Shown piece by piece: positions 32,129 to 40,694 of a stretch of 64,000 nucleotides of DNA. The notes beneath the pieces were generated by a model, which was not told the DNA's origin, did no database searches, and worked only from the letters and a program-made list of their open reading frames with translations. The stretch's first letter is position 1; each line of letters begins with the position of its first letter. This DNA is from Solirubrobacter pauli. Lineage in GTDB: Bacteria > Actinomycetota > Thermoleophilia > Solirubrobacterales > Solirubrobacteraceae. Made by a program: the position numbers and the translations under genes. Location: positions 2,589,426-2,653,425 of the forward strand of contig NZ_RBIL01000001.1 of the NCBI RefSeq assembly GCF_003633755.1, read 5' to 3'.

Positions 32129-33157
32129 ATGCGCGCACTTGTGAAAGCCCACGCCGAGCCCGGTCTCTGGCTCCAGGACGTACCCGAGCCCGAGATCGGG
32201 ATCAACGACGTGCTCATCCGCGTCGACCGTGCCGGGATCTGCGGCACGGACCTGCACATCTCCAACTGGGACGCCTGGGCCCAGAAGACGATCCCGGTCG
32301 GGCTGGTGATCGGCCACGAGTTCGTGGGCGACGTCGTCGCCGTCGGGGACAACGTCACCGGCTTCCAGCCCGGTGACCTCGTGTCCGGGGAGGGCCACCT
32401 CGTCTGCGGGCGCTGCCGCAACTGCATGGCGGGCCGGCGCCACCTGTGCGCGCACACCGAGGGCATCGGCGTGTCGCGGACGGGCGCGTTCGCCGAGTAC
32501 ATCGCGCTGCCGATGACGAACGTCTGGCATCACGGTCGCAGCATCGATCGCGACGTCGCCTCGATCTTCGACCCGTTCGGCAACGCGGTGCACACGGCGC
32601 TGGCGTTCCCGGTGCTCGGCGAGGACGTGCTGATCACCGGTGCCGGGCCGATCGGCGCGATGGCCGCCGCGGTCGTCCGCCACGCGGGCGCGCGCCACGT
32701 CGTGATCACCGACGTCAACCCGCACCGGCTGGACCTGGCGCGGAAGATGGGCGTCACGCGCGCCGTCGACGTGCGCAGCGAGAAGCTCGAGGACGTCCAG
32801 CGCGAGCTCGGCATGGAGGAGGGCTTCGACGTCGGCCTCGAGATGTCGGGCAACGCCAGCGCGCTGCGCGAGATGATCGCCAACATGTCGCACGGCGGGA
32901 AGCTGGCGCTGCTCGGCATCCCGCCGGAGGAGTTCGCGATCGACTGGAACCAGGTCGTGTTCAACATGCTCACGATCAAGGGCATCTACGGCCGCGAGAT
33001 GTACGAGACGTGGTACGCGATGACGGTGATGGTCCAGAGCGGGCTCGACATCTCGCCCGTGATCACCCACCACTTCGCGGCGTCCGACCACGAGGAGGCG
33101 TTCGCCACGGCGGCGAGCGGCGAGGCGGGCAAGGTCATCCTGCACTGGAGGGACTAG
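32129..33157 (+). CDS. tdh: L-threonine 3-dehydrogenase
   Basis: A 342-residue zinc MDR alcohol dehydrogenase that oxidises L-threonine to 2-amino-3-ketobutyrate with NAD. Catalytic zinc residues are Cys38 in GICGTDLH and the His of IGHEFVG. The structural zinc Cys cluster is [15 protein letters not shown], and the NAD fold is [11 protein letters not shown]. Length and motifs are those of Tdh. kbl follows by 3 bases, and the pair makes the standard two-step threonine to glycine pathway. Confidence 0.93.
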   Translation: MRALVKAHAEPGLWLQDVPEPEIGINDVLIRVDRAGICGTDLHISNWDAWAQKTIPVGLVIGHEFVGDVVAVGDNVTGFQPGDLVSGEGHLVCGRCRNCMAGRRHLCAHTEGIGVSRTGAFAEYIALPMTNVWHHGRSIDRDVASIFDPFGNAVHTALAFPVLGEDVLITGAGPIGAMAAAVVRHAGARHVVITDVNPHRLDLARKMGVTRAVDVRSEKLEDVQRELGMEEGFDVGLEMSGNASALREMIANMSHGGKLALLGIPPEEFAIDWNQVVFNMLTIKGIYGREMYETWYAMTVMVQSGLDISPVITHHFAASDHEEAFATAASGEAGKVILHWRD

Positions 33158-33160
33158 GCG

Positions 33161-34333
33161 ATGTACTCGGTACGTGAGCAGCTCGCGGGTGAGCTCGACG
33201 AGATCCGCGCGGCGGGCCTGTTCAAGGCCGAGCGGATCATCCAGACCCCGCAGCAGGCCAACGTCGCGGTCGAGGGCGACAGCGTCCTCAACCTCTGCGC
33301 GAACAACTACCTCGGGCTGGCCGACCATCCGGCGCTGGTCGAGGCGGCGCAGGCGGCGCTGGACCGCTGGGGCTTCGGCATGGCCTCCGTGCGGTTCATC
33401 TGCGGCACGCAGGAGATCCACAAGGAGCTCGAGGCGAAGATCTCCGGCTTCCTCGGCACTGAGGACACGATCCTCTACGGCTCCTGCTTCGACGCCAACG
33501 GCGGCCTCTTCGAGACGATCCTCGGCCCCGAGGACGCGGTCATCTCCGACGCGCTCAACCACGCGTCGATCATCGACGGCATCCGCCTCTGCAAGGCCCA
33601 GCGCTACCGCTACGCGAACTCCGACATGGACGAGCTCGAGGCGCACCTGAAGGCCTCCCAGGGCGCCCGTCGGCGGCTGATCGCCACGGACGGCGTCTTC
33701 TCCATGGACGGCTACGTGGCCAAGCTCGACGAGATCTGCGACCTGGCCGAGCGCTACGACGCCATGGTCATGGTCGACGACTCGCACGCCGTCGGCTTCG
33801 TCGGCGAGGGCGGGCGCGGCACGCCGGAGCTCAAGGGCGTGATGGACCGCGTGGACATCATCACCGGCACGCTCGGCAAGGCCCTCGGCGGCGCGTCGGG
33901 CGGCTACACGAGCGGCAAGGCCGAGATCGTCGCGCTGCTGCGCCAGCGCTCGCGGCCCTACCTGTTCTCCAACACGCTCGCCCCGCCGATCGTCGCCGCT
34001 TCGCTGAAGGCGTTCGAGCTGCTCGAGAGCGGCGGCGAGCTGCGCGCGAAGCTGCGCGCCAACACCGAGCGCTTCCGCTCCCGCATGACCGAGCTCGGCT
34101 TCGACGTCCTGCCGGGCGACCACCCGATCGCACCCGTGATGTTCGGCGACGCGGTGCTGGCCGGCCGCACCGCCGACGCGATGCTCGAGCGCGGCGTGTA
34201 CGTGATCGCCTTCTCGTTCCCGGTCGTCCCGCGCGAGCAGGCCCGCATCCGCACCCAGATGTCCGCGGCGCACTCGTCCGACGACATCGACCGCGCGATC
34301 GCGGCGTTCGTCGACGTGCGCGACTCGCTCTAA
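33161..34333 (+). CDS. kbl: Glycine C-acetyltransferase (2-amino-3-ketobutyrate CoA ligase)
   Basis: A 390-residue PLP enzyme of the alpha-oxoamine synthase family, which splits 2-amino-3-ketobutyrate with CoA into glycine and acetyl-CoA. The PLP Lys is Lys240 in GTLGKALGG; other motifs are CANNYLGL near the start, SVRFICGTQ and DDSHAVGF. It forms an operon with tdh. Its TAA stop interlocks with the TAG stop of the convergent tetR gene (CTAA, 34330-34333). Confidence 0.93.
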   Translation: MYSVREQLAGELDEIRAAGLFKAERIIQTPQQANVAVEGDSVLNLCANNYLGLADHPALVEAAQAALDRWGFGMASVRFICGTQEIHKELEAKISGFLGTEDTILYGSCFDANGGLFETILGPEDAVISDALNHASIIDGIRLCKAQRYRYANSDMDELEAHLKASQGARRRLIATDGVFSMDGYVAKLDEICDLAERYDAMVMVDDSHAVGFVGEGGRGTPELKGVMDRVDIITGTLGKALGGASGGYTSGKAEIVALLRQRSRPYLFSNTLAPPIVAASLKAFELLESGGELRAKLRANTERFRSRMTELGFDVLPGDHPIAPVMFGDAVLAGRTADAMLERGVYVIAFSFPVVPREQARIRTQMSAAHSSDDIDRAIAAFVDVRDSL

Positions 34334-34887
34334 CCGGCGCTCAGCAGGGCCGCGGCCGCCGCCTGGGCGGCCGCGCCCGGCGCCGGGCTGCGGTCGAGCT
34401 GCGCGCCGACCATCGACCCGTCGTAGAGCAGCACCAGCTGCTCCGACAGCGCGCCCGGGTCACGCACGCCCGCTTCGCGTCCGAGGCCCTCGAACAGCGA
34501 CCGCACCCAGGCGCGGTGGCGGTCGCGGACCTCCTCGACGGCCGCCTGCGAGCTGGTCTCGGCGCTGGCGTTGATGAACGGGCAGCCGTTGTAGCCCGGA
34601 GCCATGAACCACTCCGTCAGGAGGGCGAAGATCCCGACGATCCGCTCAGCGGGTGCGCTCCAGCGCTCGGGGAGCACCTCCGCGACATAGGCCTGCCATG
34701 CGTCGCTGCGCCGCTGCAGGTAGGCGCGGACGAGCTCGTCCTTGGACCCGTAGGTGGTGTAGAGCGACGCGCGCGCCACGTCGGCGCGCTTGAGGATGCG
34801 GTCCACGCCCACGGAGCAGATGCCCTCCTCGTAGAAGAGCTCGTCGGCCGCTTCGAGCAGGCGGTCGCGGGGTGCGGGGCGGTCCAT
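34330..34887 (-). CDS. TetR/AcrR-family repressor, NemR-like
   Basis: A 185-residue repressor. The N-terminal HTH ([34 protein letters not shown]) is followed by a ligand domain with [12 protein letters not shown], the GCPF motif seen in NemR/LmrA-type repressors. The Cys there is a candidate redox or electrophile sensor. It is divergent from an SDR gene, and two TAGACC-type palindromes fill the 73-base gap, so it should repress both itself and the SDR-aldo/keto reductase operon, perhaps responding to reactive carbonyls. Confidence 0.88.
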   Translation of the reverse strand: MDRPAPRDRLLEAADELFYEEGICSVGVDRILKRADVARASLYTTYGSKDELVRAYLQRRSDAWQAYVAEVLPERWSAPAERIVGIFALLTEWFMAPGYNGCPFINASAETSSQAAVEEVRDRHRAWVRSLFEGLGREAGVRDPGALSEQLVLLYDGSMVGAQLDRSPAPGAAAQAAAAALLSAG

Positions 34888-34898
34888 AGATCACAGTC

Positions 34899-34914
34899 TA
34901 GACCGACCGGTCTA
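34899..34914. promoter_or_regulatory. NemR-type operator 1
   Basis: TAGACCG-AC-CGGTCTA, a perfect 7-bp dyad with a 2-base centre, 11 bases before the tetR start. It fits the TAGACC-N4-GGTCTA pattern known for NemR. Confidence 0.7.
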
Positions 34915-34931
34915 TCCGACGTGCTAGCGTC

Positions 34932-34947
34932 CAGACCGACCGTTCTA
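34932..34947. promoter_or_regulatory. NemR-type operator 2
   Basis: CAGACCG-AC-CGTTCTA, a second copy 33 bases from the first (start to start), with two changes from it. It lies 13 bases before the SDR start codon, where binding would block transcription or initiation. Confidence 0.65.
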
Positions 34948-34960
34948 TCTAGGAGTTGGC

Positions 34961-35695
34961 ATGGACCTCAACGGCAAGACCGCGCTCGTCACCGGCGCGA
35001 CCTCGGGCATCGGCCGCGCGATCGCGCTCGAGCTCGCCCGTGACGGCGCGAGCGTGATCGTGTCCGGGCGCGACGCCGACCGCGGCGAGGCGACCGTCGC
35101 GGCGATCGAGGCGGAGGGCGGGCGCGCGCGGTTCGTGGCCGCCGATCTCGGCGACCTCGGCTCGGTCGCGCAGTTGGCCGACGCGGCCGCGGACGCGGAC
35201 GTGCTCGTCAACAACGCCGGCGTGTTCGGCTTCGCGCCGACCGCCGACCAGGACGTGGCGTCCTTCGAGACGATGTTCGACGTCAACGTGCGCGGGCCGT
35301 TCTTCCTCACGGCGGCACTCGCGCCCAAGATGGCGGCCCGCGGGGGCGGCAGCATCATCAACGTCACGACGATGGCCGCCGAGATCGGGATGGTCGGCGC
35401 GGCGGCGTACGGCGCGTCCAAGGCGGCGATGGCGGCCGCCACCCGTTCCTGGGCGGCGGAGTTCGCCGATCAGGACGTGCGGGTGAACGCCGTCTCGCCC
35501 GGGCCCACGCCGACCGAGGGCACGCTCGCGGCGATGGGCGCGGACGGCGCCGGTCAGGTCAGCGCGACCGTCCCGCTCAAGCGGCCGGCGCGGGTCGAGG
35601 AGATCGCGCGCGTCGTCGCGTTCGTCGCCTCACCGCGGGCCAGCTACGTCACCGGCGCGACCTTCGCCGCCGACGGCGGGCGCGCCGCGGTCTGA
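34961..35695 (+). CDS. SDR family oxidoreductase (FabG-like)
   Basis: A 244-residue classical SDR. TGATSGIG is the cofactor loop, VNNAGVFG the NNAG motif, and YGASK the catalytic Tyr-Lys. The C-terminal VTGATFAADGGRAAV is typical. It probably reduces a carbonyl with NADPH. AGGAG lies nine bases before the ATG. It is controlled, by context, by the divergent NemR-like repressor, and an aldo/keto reductase gene follows by 26 bases. Confidence 0.9.
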   Translation: MDLNGKTALVTGATSGIGRAIALELARDGASVIVSGRDADRGEATVAAIEAEGGRARFVAADLGDLGSVAQLADAAADADVLVNNAGVFGFAPTADQDVASFETMFDVNVRGPFFLTAALAPKMAARGGGSIINVTTMAAEIGMVGAAAYGASKAAMAAATRSWAAEFADQDVRVNAVSPGPTPTEGTLAAMGADGAGQVSATVPLKRPARVEEIARVVAFVASPRASYVTGATFAADGGRAAV

Positions 35696-35721
35696 GCCTC
35701 GGAATGGGGTAGGCCCAGGGC

Positions 35722-36693
35722 ATGCTGGAGCAACGCACCCTGGGCGCCCTGACCGTCTCCGAGCTCGGGCTCGGCTGCATGGGCATGTCGTTCGCCTACG
35801 GGCCGGGCGACGACGACGAGTCGATCCGCACCATCCACCGCGCGCTGGAGCTCGGCGTGACATTCCTGGACACCGCCGACATCTACGGCGCAGGCGTCAA
35901 CGAGGAGCTGGTCGGGCGCGCGGTGGCCGGACGGCGCGACGACTTCGTGATCGCCACGAAGTTCGCCAACCGCACCGACGCCGACGGCAACCGCTTCATC
36001 GACAACTCGCCGGACTGGATCCGGCAGGCCGTCGACGACTCGCTGCGGCGGCTGGGCACGGACTACATCGACCTCTACTACATGCACCGCCGCGACCCCG
36101 ACGTGCCGATCGAGGAGAGCGTCGGCGTGATGGCCGAGCAGGTGCAGGCGGGCAAGGTCCGTCACCTGGGCCTGAGCGAGGTGAGCGCGGAGACGTTGCG
36201 CGCGGCGACGACCGTGCACCCGATCGCGGCGCTGCAGAGCGAGTGGTCGCTGTTCACGCGCGGCCTGGAGGCAGAGATCGTCCCGGTCGCGCGCGAGCTG
36301 GGCGTCGGGCTGGTGCCGTACTCGCCGCTCGGCCGCGGGCTGCTGGCGGGCGCTCTGACGAGCACCGAGTCGCTCGCGCCCGACGACTTCCGCCGCAACA
36401 ACCCGCGCTGGCAGGGCGAGAACCTCGAGCACAACCTGGCGCTCGTCCAGAAGATGCGCGACCTGGCCGAGCAGGCCGGCTGCTCACCGGTGCAGCTCGC
36501 GCTCGCGTGGCTGCTCGCCCAGGGCGACGACGTCGTCCCGATCCCGGGCACCAAGCGCGTCAAGTACCTGGAGGAGAACACCGCCGCGGCCGACGTGAAC
36601 GTGCCCGCGGACGTGCTGGCGCAGCTCGACGCGCTCGGCGAGGCCGCCGGTGACCGCTACCAAGGCGCGATGATGCAGGCGGTGGAGCGCTAG
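35722..36693 (+). CDS. Aldo/keto reductase
   Basis: A 323-residue TIM-barrel NADPH-dependent carbonyl reductase. The tetrad is visible as Asp and Tyr in LDTADIYG, Lys in IATKF and His in YYMHRRD. The C-terminal [14 protein letters not shown] is the NADP phosphate-binding part. With the SDR upstream it forms a carbonyl-detoxifying operon under the NemR-like repressor. Its TAG stop abuts the cupin gene's stop (TAG|CTA). Confidence 0.92.
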   Translation: MLEQRTLGALTVSELGLGCMGMSFAYGPGDDDESIRTIHRALELGVTFLDTADIYGAGVNEELVGRAVAGRRDDFVIATKFANRTDADGNRFIDNSPDWIRQAVDDSLRRLGTDYIDLYYMHRRDPDVPIEESVGVMAEQVQAGKVRHLGLSEVSAETLRAATTVHPIAALQSEWSLFTRGLEAEIVPVARELGVGLVPYSPLGRGLLAGALTSTESLAPDDFRRNNPRWQGENLEHNLALVQKMRDLAEQAGCSPVQLALAWLLAQGDDVVPIPGTKRVKYLEENTAAADVNVPADVLAQLDALGEAAGDRYQGAMMQAVER

Positions 36694-37113
36694 CTACAAC
36701 GCCTCGTCCTCCGGCAGGGGCACTTCCTGCGGCGGGGCGCCCGTCTCCTGGTCCCAGGAGGTGAACGCCTCGCCGTCGCGGCCGACGTGCTCGTTCGCGC
36801 CTCCGAGGGCGAGGATGAGGACGTCGGCGTTCGGGTCGCGGTTGACGAGCTGGCGCTTGACGCCCGGCGCCACGCGGGCCAGCTCCCCTTGCGTGAGGAC
36901 GCGCTCCTCGCCCTCGACGCCGAGGGTGAGCGTGCCGGCCAGGACGAGGAACACCTCCTCCTGGTGGTGATGCAGGTGGATGCGCCCGCGCTGGCCGGGC
37001 CGCAGGCGGATCTGGTTGATGCCGATCGTGGTGACGCCCAGCTCCCGTCGCAAGGACAGGAAGCGCTCGGGGTGGTCGGGATCGAGCTTCGCGTAGCTGA
37101 CGCCGGTCTCCAT
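36694..37113 (-). CDS. Cupin domain protein
   Basis: A 139-residue single-domain cupin. HLHHHQEEVFLVLAGTL is motif 1, with three His and one Glu as metal ligands, and VAPGVKRQLVNRD is motif 2, in which the usual His is absent (Arg-Gln instead). The family covers dioxygenases, isomerases and binding proteins, so function stays open. It is last in the tetR-phosphodiesterase-cupin operon, 7 bases after the phosphodiesterase stop. Confidence 0.85.
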   Translation of the reverse strand: METGVSYAKLDPDHPERFLSLRRELGVTTIGINQIRLRPGQRGRIHLHHHQEEVFLVLAGTLTLGVEGEERVLTQGELARVAPGVKRQLVNRDPNADVLILALGGANEHVGRDGEAFTSWDQETGAPPQEVPLPEDEAL

Positions 37114-37120
37114 GGTCAGA

Positions 37121-38116
37121 TCATGCCTGGATCCCGATCCAGGTCTCCGACTCGGCGGCCGTGAGCCCGCCGTGGTGGCCCTTGAAGCGGCGCTCCGGGC
37201 TGGGCGCGCTCGTCAGGCCGACCATGCGGCCGGGGGCCGGCAGCACGCACACGTCCGCGAGGCGCTCACGCAACCGCGGGCCGACGTGGGTGAACAGCTC
37301 GTGCGCGAGACGGACCTCGGCACGGTGCTCGAGCCGCCGCTGCAGCTCCTCGACGACCCGCTCCGGCTCGTCGACGTGCAGGAACAGGTCACGCGCGGAG
37401 CCGGCGGGCGGGCGCGTGAGGTGCTCTGTCAGCTCCGGCCAGAACAGGTCCAGGCTGTCCGTCGTGTGGACGTCCAGCTGGCCGTGGTCGGCGGTGACCA
37501 GCAGCGGTGTGTCGACGGCCGCGAGCGCGTCGAGCGCGTGCAGCGACGCGTCCACGAACGCTTGGCTCGACGGGCCCTCCCGGTGGCCGGTGGCGTCGAT
37601 CGCGTCCCAGTACAGGTAGGAGACGCCCGGCGTCGACCGCAGCTGCGCCACGCCGTCGGCCAGGTGCTCGAACCCGACGACGGTCGCTCCGGCGAAGGCG
37701 GCCGATCCGTAAGGCGTGTCCGCGATCGCGGCCGGCTGCAGGACGGTGGCGCCCGCGCAGCGGCTCGGCCACGGGAACAGCGCTCGCGGCGCGATCGGCA
37801 GCGGCTCGTCGCGATCGGCGAACGCGAACCGCAGCGGCCGCACGACGTCACCGACGAGCGGCTCGAAGCAGCGCCACTCGTAGAGGCCGTGCTCGCCGAC
37901 GGGCAGGCCGCTGTAGAGCGTCGTCAGGTGCGCGGTCGTGGTCGACGGGAACTGCGAGCGCATCGGCTCGATCTCGAGCCGATGCAGGAGCGGATGGTCG
38001 GCGTGGCGTTGCACGAACGCCCAGCCGAACGCGTCCAGCAGCACGACGCCGAGCTGGTCGTGCTCGGCCGCCAGCGCGTCGATGCGGGCCGGCAGGTCGG
38101 CGAAGCCGAGGCTCAC
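37121..38116 (-). CDS. Alkaline phosphatase superfamily phosphodiesterase
   Basis: A 331-residue enzyme of the nucleotide pyrophosphatase/phosphodiesterase type. The nucleophile region is PSTTTAHLTTLYSG (Thr), the metal ligands are in LLDAFGW, DAIDATGHREG, TADHGQ and FKGHHGGL. It hydrolyses a phosphodiester or phosphonate, with substrate unknown, and has no signal peptide. The start overlaps the upstream tetR stop by 4 bases (ATGA), so expression is coupled to the regulator. Confidence 0.87.
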   Translation of the reverse strand: MSLGFADLPARIDALAAEHDQLGVVLLDAFGWAFVQRHADHPLLHRLEIEPMRSQFPSTTTAHLTTLYSGLPVGEHGLYEWRCFEPLVGDVVRPLRFAFADRDEPLPIAPRALFPWPSRCAGATVLQPAAIADTPYGSAAFAGATVVGFEHLADGVAQLRSTPGVSYLYWDAIDATGHREGPSSQAFVDASLHALDALAAVDTPLLVTADHGQLDVHTTDSLDLFWPELTEHLTRPPAGSARDLFLHVDEPERVVEELQRRLEHRAEVRLAHELFTHVGPRLRERLADVCVLPAPGRMVGLTSAPSPERRFKGHHGGLTAAESETWIGIQA

Positions 38117-38700
38117 GGGGTGGCGGCGCGCGAGCGGACGAGCGTCTGCGCGAGCGTCACCGTCAGCGGCTCGACCTCGTGGATCGACGCCGTGTGCAGC
38201 AGCCGCACGCCCGCGTTCACCACGCCCTGCACGAGCTGGGCGGCCAGCTCGGCGTCCGGGTCGCCCTTGAGCTTGAGCTCGTCGACCAGCAGCGCCGCCG
38301 GGCGGTAGGCGAGCGCGTTGATGCGCGCGCGGACCGCGGGCCCGAGCGGCGCGTCCCCGAGCAGCTGCGCGAGCCGGTGCGCGCCGGCGACGACCAGCCG
38401 CAGCTGCGTCGCGACGAACGCCTCGATGCGCGCGTCCGCGTCCGGGGCGTCGTCCATCGCCGACCGCAGGTCCTTCAGCCAGCGCGGCATGTCACGCTCG
38501 CACAGCGCCGCGATCAGGTCGTCGCGGGAGCTGAAGTAGCGGTAGATCGAGTTGCGCGCCAGGCCCGTCCGGTCGCCGAGGCGCCCGAACGTGAGCGCGG
38601 CATGACCCTCCTCCATGAGGATCTGCTCCGCGGCGTCCAACAGCGCCTCGCGCTGCTGCGCGCGGTGCTCGGCGACGGTGGGCGCGTCGATCTGTGGCAT
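38113..38700 (-). CDS. TetR-family regulator
   Basis: A 195-residue TetR protein with N-terminal HTH (LLDAAEQILMEEGHAALTFGRLGDRTGLARNSIYRYFSSRD broken over two helices) and a helical ligand domain. It is the first gene of a three-gene operon with the phosphodiesterase and cupin, which it may regulate. An inverted repeat GGGCGGA/TCCGCCC at 38723-38729 and 38743-38749, 22 bases upstream of the start, could be its operator. Confidence 0.85.
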   Translation of the reverse strand: MPQIDAPTVAEHRAQQREALLDAAEQILMEEGHAALTFGRLGDRTGLARNSIYRYFSSRDDLIAALCERDMPRWLKDLRSAMDDAPDADARIEAFVATQLRLVVAGAHRLAQLLGDAPLGPAVRARINALAYRPAALLVDELKLKGDPDAELAAQLVQGVVNAGVRLLHTASIHEVEPLTVTLAQTLVRSRAATP

Positions 38701-38722
38701 CGCGCCGAAATGCTAGGCGGTC

Positions 38723-38749
38723 GGGCGGAGCGCGTGAAGCGGTCCGCCC
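38723..38749. promoter_or_regulatory. Inverted repeat between hugZ-like stop and tetR start
   Basis: GGGCGGA and TCCGCCC form a perfect 7-bp dyad with a 13-base spacer. Position allows an autoregulatory operator of the TetR gene or a terminator of the upstream gene; no U tract follows. Confidence 0.4.
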
Positions 38750-38766
38750 TCCCGAGCGTGCGTGCG

Positions 38767-39582
38767 CTACTCGCCGCGGGCGCGGCGGGCGAGCTCGACC
38801 GTGGCGCCCCGCAGGTCCCCCGCCCGGTTCGCGGTCTCCGCGAAGGCGATCCGCGTGGTGGTGAACCCGCGCGGCGTCTGGACGTTGAGGTTGAGGCCGT
38901 ACCGGTCGATCGCCGAGCACGTGGCCTCGGTCGCGTCCGGGTGGCCGCCGAGTGCCCGCGCCATGTCCAGCAGGTTCTGCGCGTGGTCCTCGTTGAGGTG
39001 CTTGATCGCGTACGCCGCGCCCTTGGCCGTCGGGTCGGCCTCCGCCGCGTGGTAGCTCGCGGCGTCCGCGGAGTCCATCCGGCCGTAGCCGCCGACCCAG
39101 CGCACGCGCTCCACGCGCAGCGCGTAGTACGTGAAGTCGCCGAACCCGCCGTACAGCCCCGACGCGGGCGACGCGGCCTTGTAGGCCTCCTTCGCGACGG
39201 CCTCGGCCTCGCCCGTGAGCGCTTCGACCCGGCCCGCGAGCGTCACGCGACCGCTGTCGAGCGGGTCACCGGCGGGCTCGGCCTCGCCGATCATCAGCGA
39301 CGCGCGTGGCTCGCGCGTGAGGTTGCGGCCGTGCTCGGCCAGCGTGGACAGGCACAGGATCGGCGTGCCGTCCTCGAGCGCCGCGTAGAGGACCGCGGAC
39401 GCCCACGGGGTGCCGTCCTCGCTCGTCGTGGCCAGCGCGGCCATCTTGCCCTGGGCGACGAGCGTGCGCGCCTCCTCGGCGGCGGTCCGCGTCTGAGAGG
39501 GGGCGACGGGAGTCAGCGGCTGAGCACCCATGTAGGCGTCGACCGGGGCAACGTGGTCAGTCGGGAAGGCGGGAGCGGCCAT
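38767..39582 (-). CDS. HugZ-family heme oxygenase candidate (PPOX split barrel plus DUF2470)
   Basis: A 271-residue protein. Residues about 30-175 are a split-barrel PPOX-type domain (LVAQGKMAALATTSEDGTPWASAV). Residues 185-265 are a DUF2470 domain with KHLNEDHAQNLLDMARALGG, the His-rich region found in HugZ heme-degrading enzymes. Its position beside three HtaA heme-binding genes and hmuTUV makes heme degradation and iron release in the cytoplasm the likely job. The promoter shows a possible near-leaderless start inside an 11-bp inverted repeat. Without the context it could be called only a PPOX protein. Confidence 0.8.
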   Translation of the reverse strand: MAAPAFPTDHVAPVDAYMGAQPLTPVAPSQTRTAAEEARTLVAQGKMAALATTSEDGTPWASAVLYAALEDGTPILCLSTLAEHGRNLTREPRASLMIGEAEPAGDPLDSGRVTLAGRVEALTGEAEAVAKEAYKAASPASGLYGGFGDFTYYALRVERVRWVGGYGRMDSADAASYHAAEADPTAKGAAYAIKHLNEDHAQNLLDMARALGGHPDATEATCSAIDRYGLNLNVQTPRGFTTTRIAFAETANRAGDLRGATVELARRARGE

Positions 39583-39589
39583 GTCCCGG

Positions 39590-39630
39590 CACGTTAGCGA
39601 CAGGTGTCCCTAAGATCAAGACACCTGTCG
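39590..39630 (-). promoter_or_regulatory. Promoter with embedded 11-bp inverted repeat, hugZ-like gene
   Basis: CGACAGGTGTC (39598-39608) and GACACCTGTCG (39620-39630) are perfect complements with an 11-base spacer. On the minus strand TTGATC (39619-39614) and TAACGT (39596-39591) form a sigma70-like promoter with 17-base spacing, and the predicted start is about 2 bases before the ATG. The dyad covers the spacer and -35, the position of a repressor or activator. Confidence 0.6.
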
Positions 39631-39649
39631 CCAAGATTGTGAGGTGACC

Positions 39650-40675
39650 CTAACGCAGGGTGATCGTGGTCTGCAGCTTGCCCTTGGCCTTCTTGGCGGT
39701 GCGCTTGAGCGTGTAGGTGCCCTTGAGCTTCGTGCCGGAGAGGAGGGACAGGCGTAGGGTGCGGCCCTGAACGGTGCCGGTGGCGATCGACTTCTTCGTC
39801 GTGCGGTCGATCAGGCGGACGTGGACCTCGGCCTTGGTGGCGAACGCGGCCTTGGCGAGGCGGATGACCTTGAGCGTGGCGTCGCGGCCGGCGGGACCGG
39901 CGGGGCCTGCCGGCCCGGCGGGACCGGTGGTCGGGGCGGCCTGGGTCACCGGCAGTGGCTTCTCCTCGAGGCCGAGCGTCAGCGCCATCGTGCCGAACAG
40001 GCGCGAGTTCGCCGGGAAGCCCGAAAGCACGGTGGCGGGGTTGTTGGCCACCGGGACGATGCCCGTGATCGCGCGCGTGCCGTCCGCGCGCTGGACGACG
40101 GTCGCGTTGCTCAGGTCGAGGTTGAACTGCACGTCGGTGCGGTCGTAGGTCACGACGGTCGTCGCGGCCTTCGTGCCCGTGCTGCGCAGCGTGCCGGTCG
40201 AGCCGTCGATCGTGATCTGCGGGTTGACGATCGTGATCGGCTTGAAGCCGCGCGCCTCATGGATCTGGAACTTGAACGTTCCCGCGAGCTCGATCGAGGC
40301 CTTGATCGGGCCGAACGTCGTGGCGCTGTAGGTGCTGCCCGTCGTGGCGACAGGGTAGCTGAGCCTGTAGAGCTCGTTGACCCCGCGCACGTTGGTGCCG
40401 TTGACCAGGTCGACGGCCGTCCCGGCCGCGTTCGTCAGCGTCGCCGGGGCGACGGGGGAGACGTACCCGTTGGCCGCACCGCCGCCCACCGTGTTGGTGG
40501 CGTAGCCGAGCCACGTGCGGACCGGGTCGCTCGTGCTGTCGAACTGGTTCGCCATCGTCCAGTCGAGCTTGCCGCCCGTGACCGTGTAGTCCGCCGCGCC
40601 GGCGGGAGCGGCGGCGGCGAGCAGCGCGGCCGCGGAGACGGTCAGCGCCGCGAGGCGGCGATTGAGGGTGATCAA
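39650..40675 (-). CDS. Secreted HtaA-domain heme-binding protein with collagen-like linker
   Basis: A 341-residue exported protein. Residues 1-27 are a signal peptide ending GAA. Residues about 30-240 are an HtaA domain (GGKLDWTMANQF, then the beta phrases FKFQIHEARGF and DVQFNLDLSNATV). A short Gly-Pro-Ala collagen-like run of five triplets follows near residue 245, then a basic C-terminal domain of about 75 residues that may anchor in the wall. HtaA domains bind heme at the actinobacterial surface. It is the last of three tandem HtaA genes. Confidence 0.85.
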   Translation of the reverse strand: MITLNRRLAALTVSAAALLAAAAPAGAADYTVTGGKLDWTMANQFDSTSDPVRTWLGYATNTVGGGAANGYVSPVAPATLTNAAGTAVDLVNGTNVRGVNELYRLSYPVATTGSTYSATTFGPIKASIELAGTFKFQIHEARGFKPITIVNPQITIDGSTGTLRSTGTKAATTVVTYDRTDVQFNLDLSNATVVQRADGTRAITGIVPVANNPATVLSGFPANSRLFGTMALTLGLEEKPLPVTQAAPTTGPAGPAGPAGPAGRDATLKVIRLAKAAFATKAEVHVRLIDRTTKKSIATGTVQGRTLRLSLLSGTKLKGTYTLKRTAKKAKGKLQTTITLR

Positions 40676-40694
40676 TGGAGTCCTTTCACTGGGA

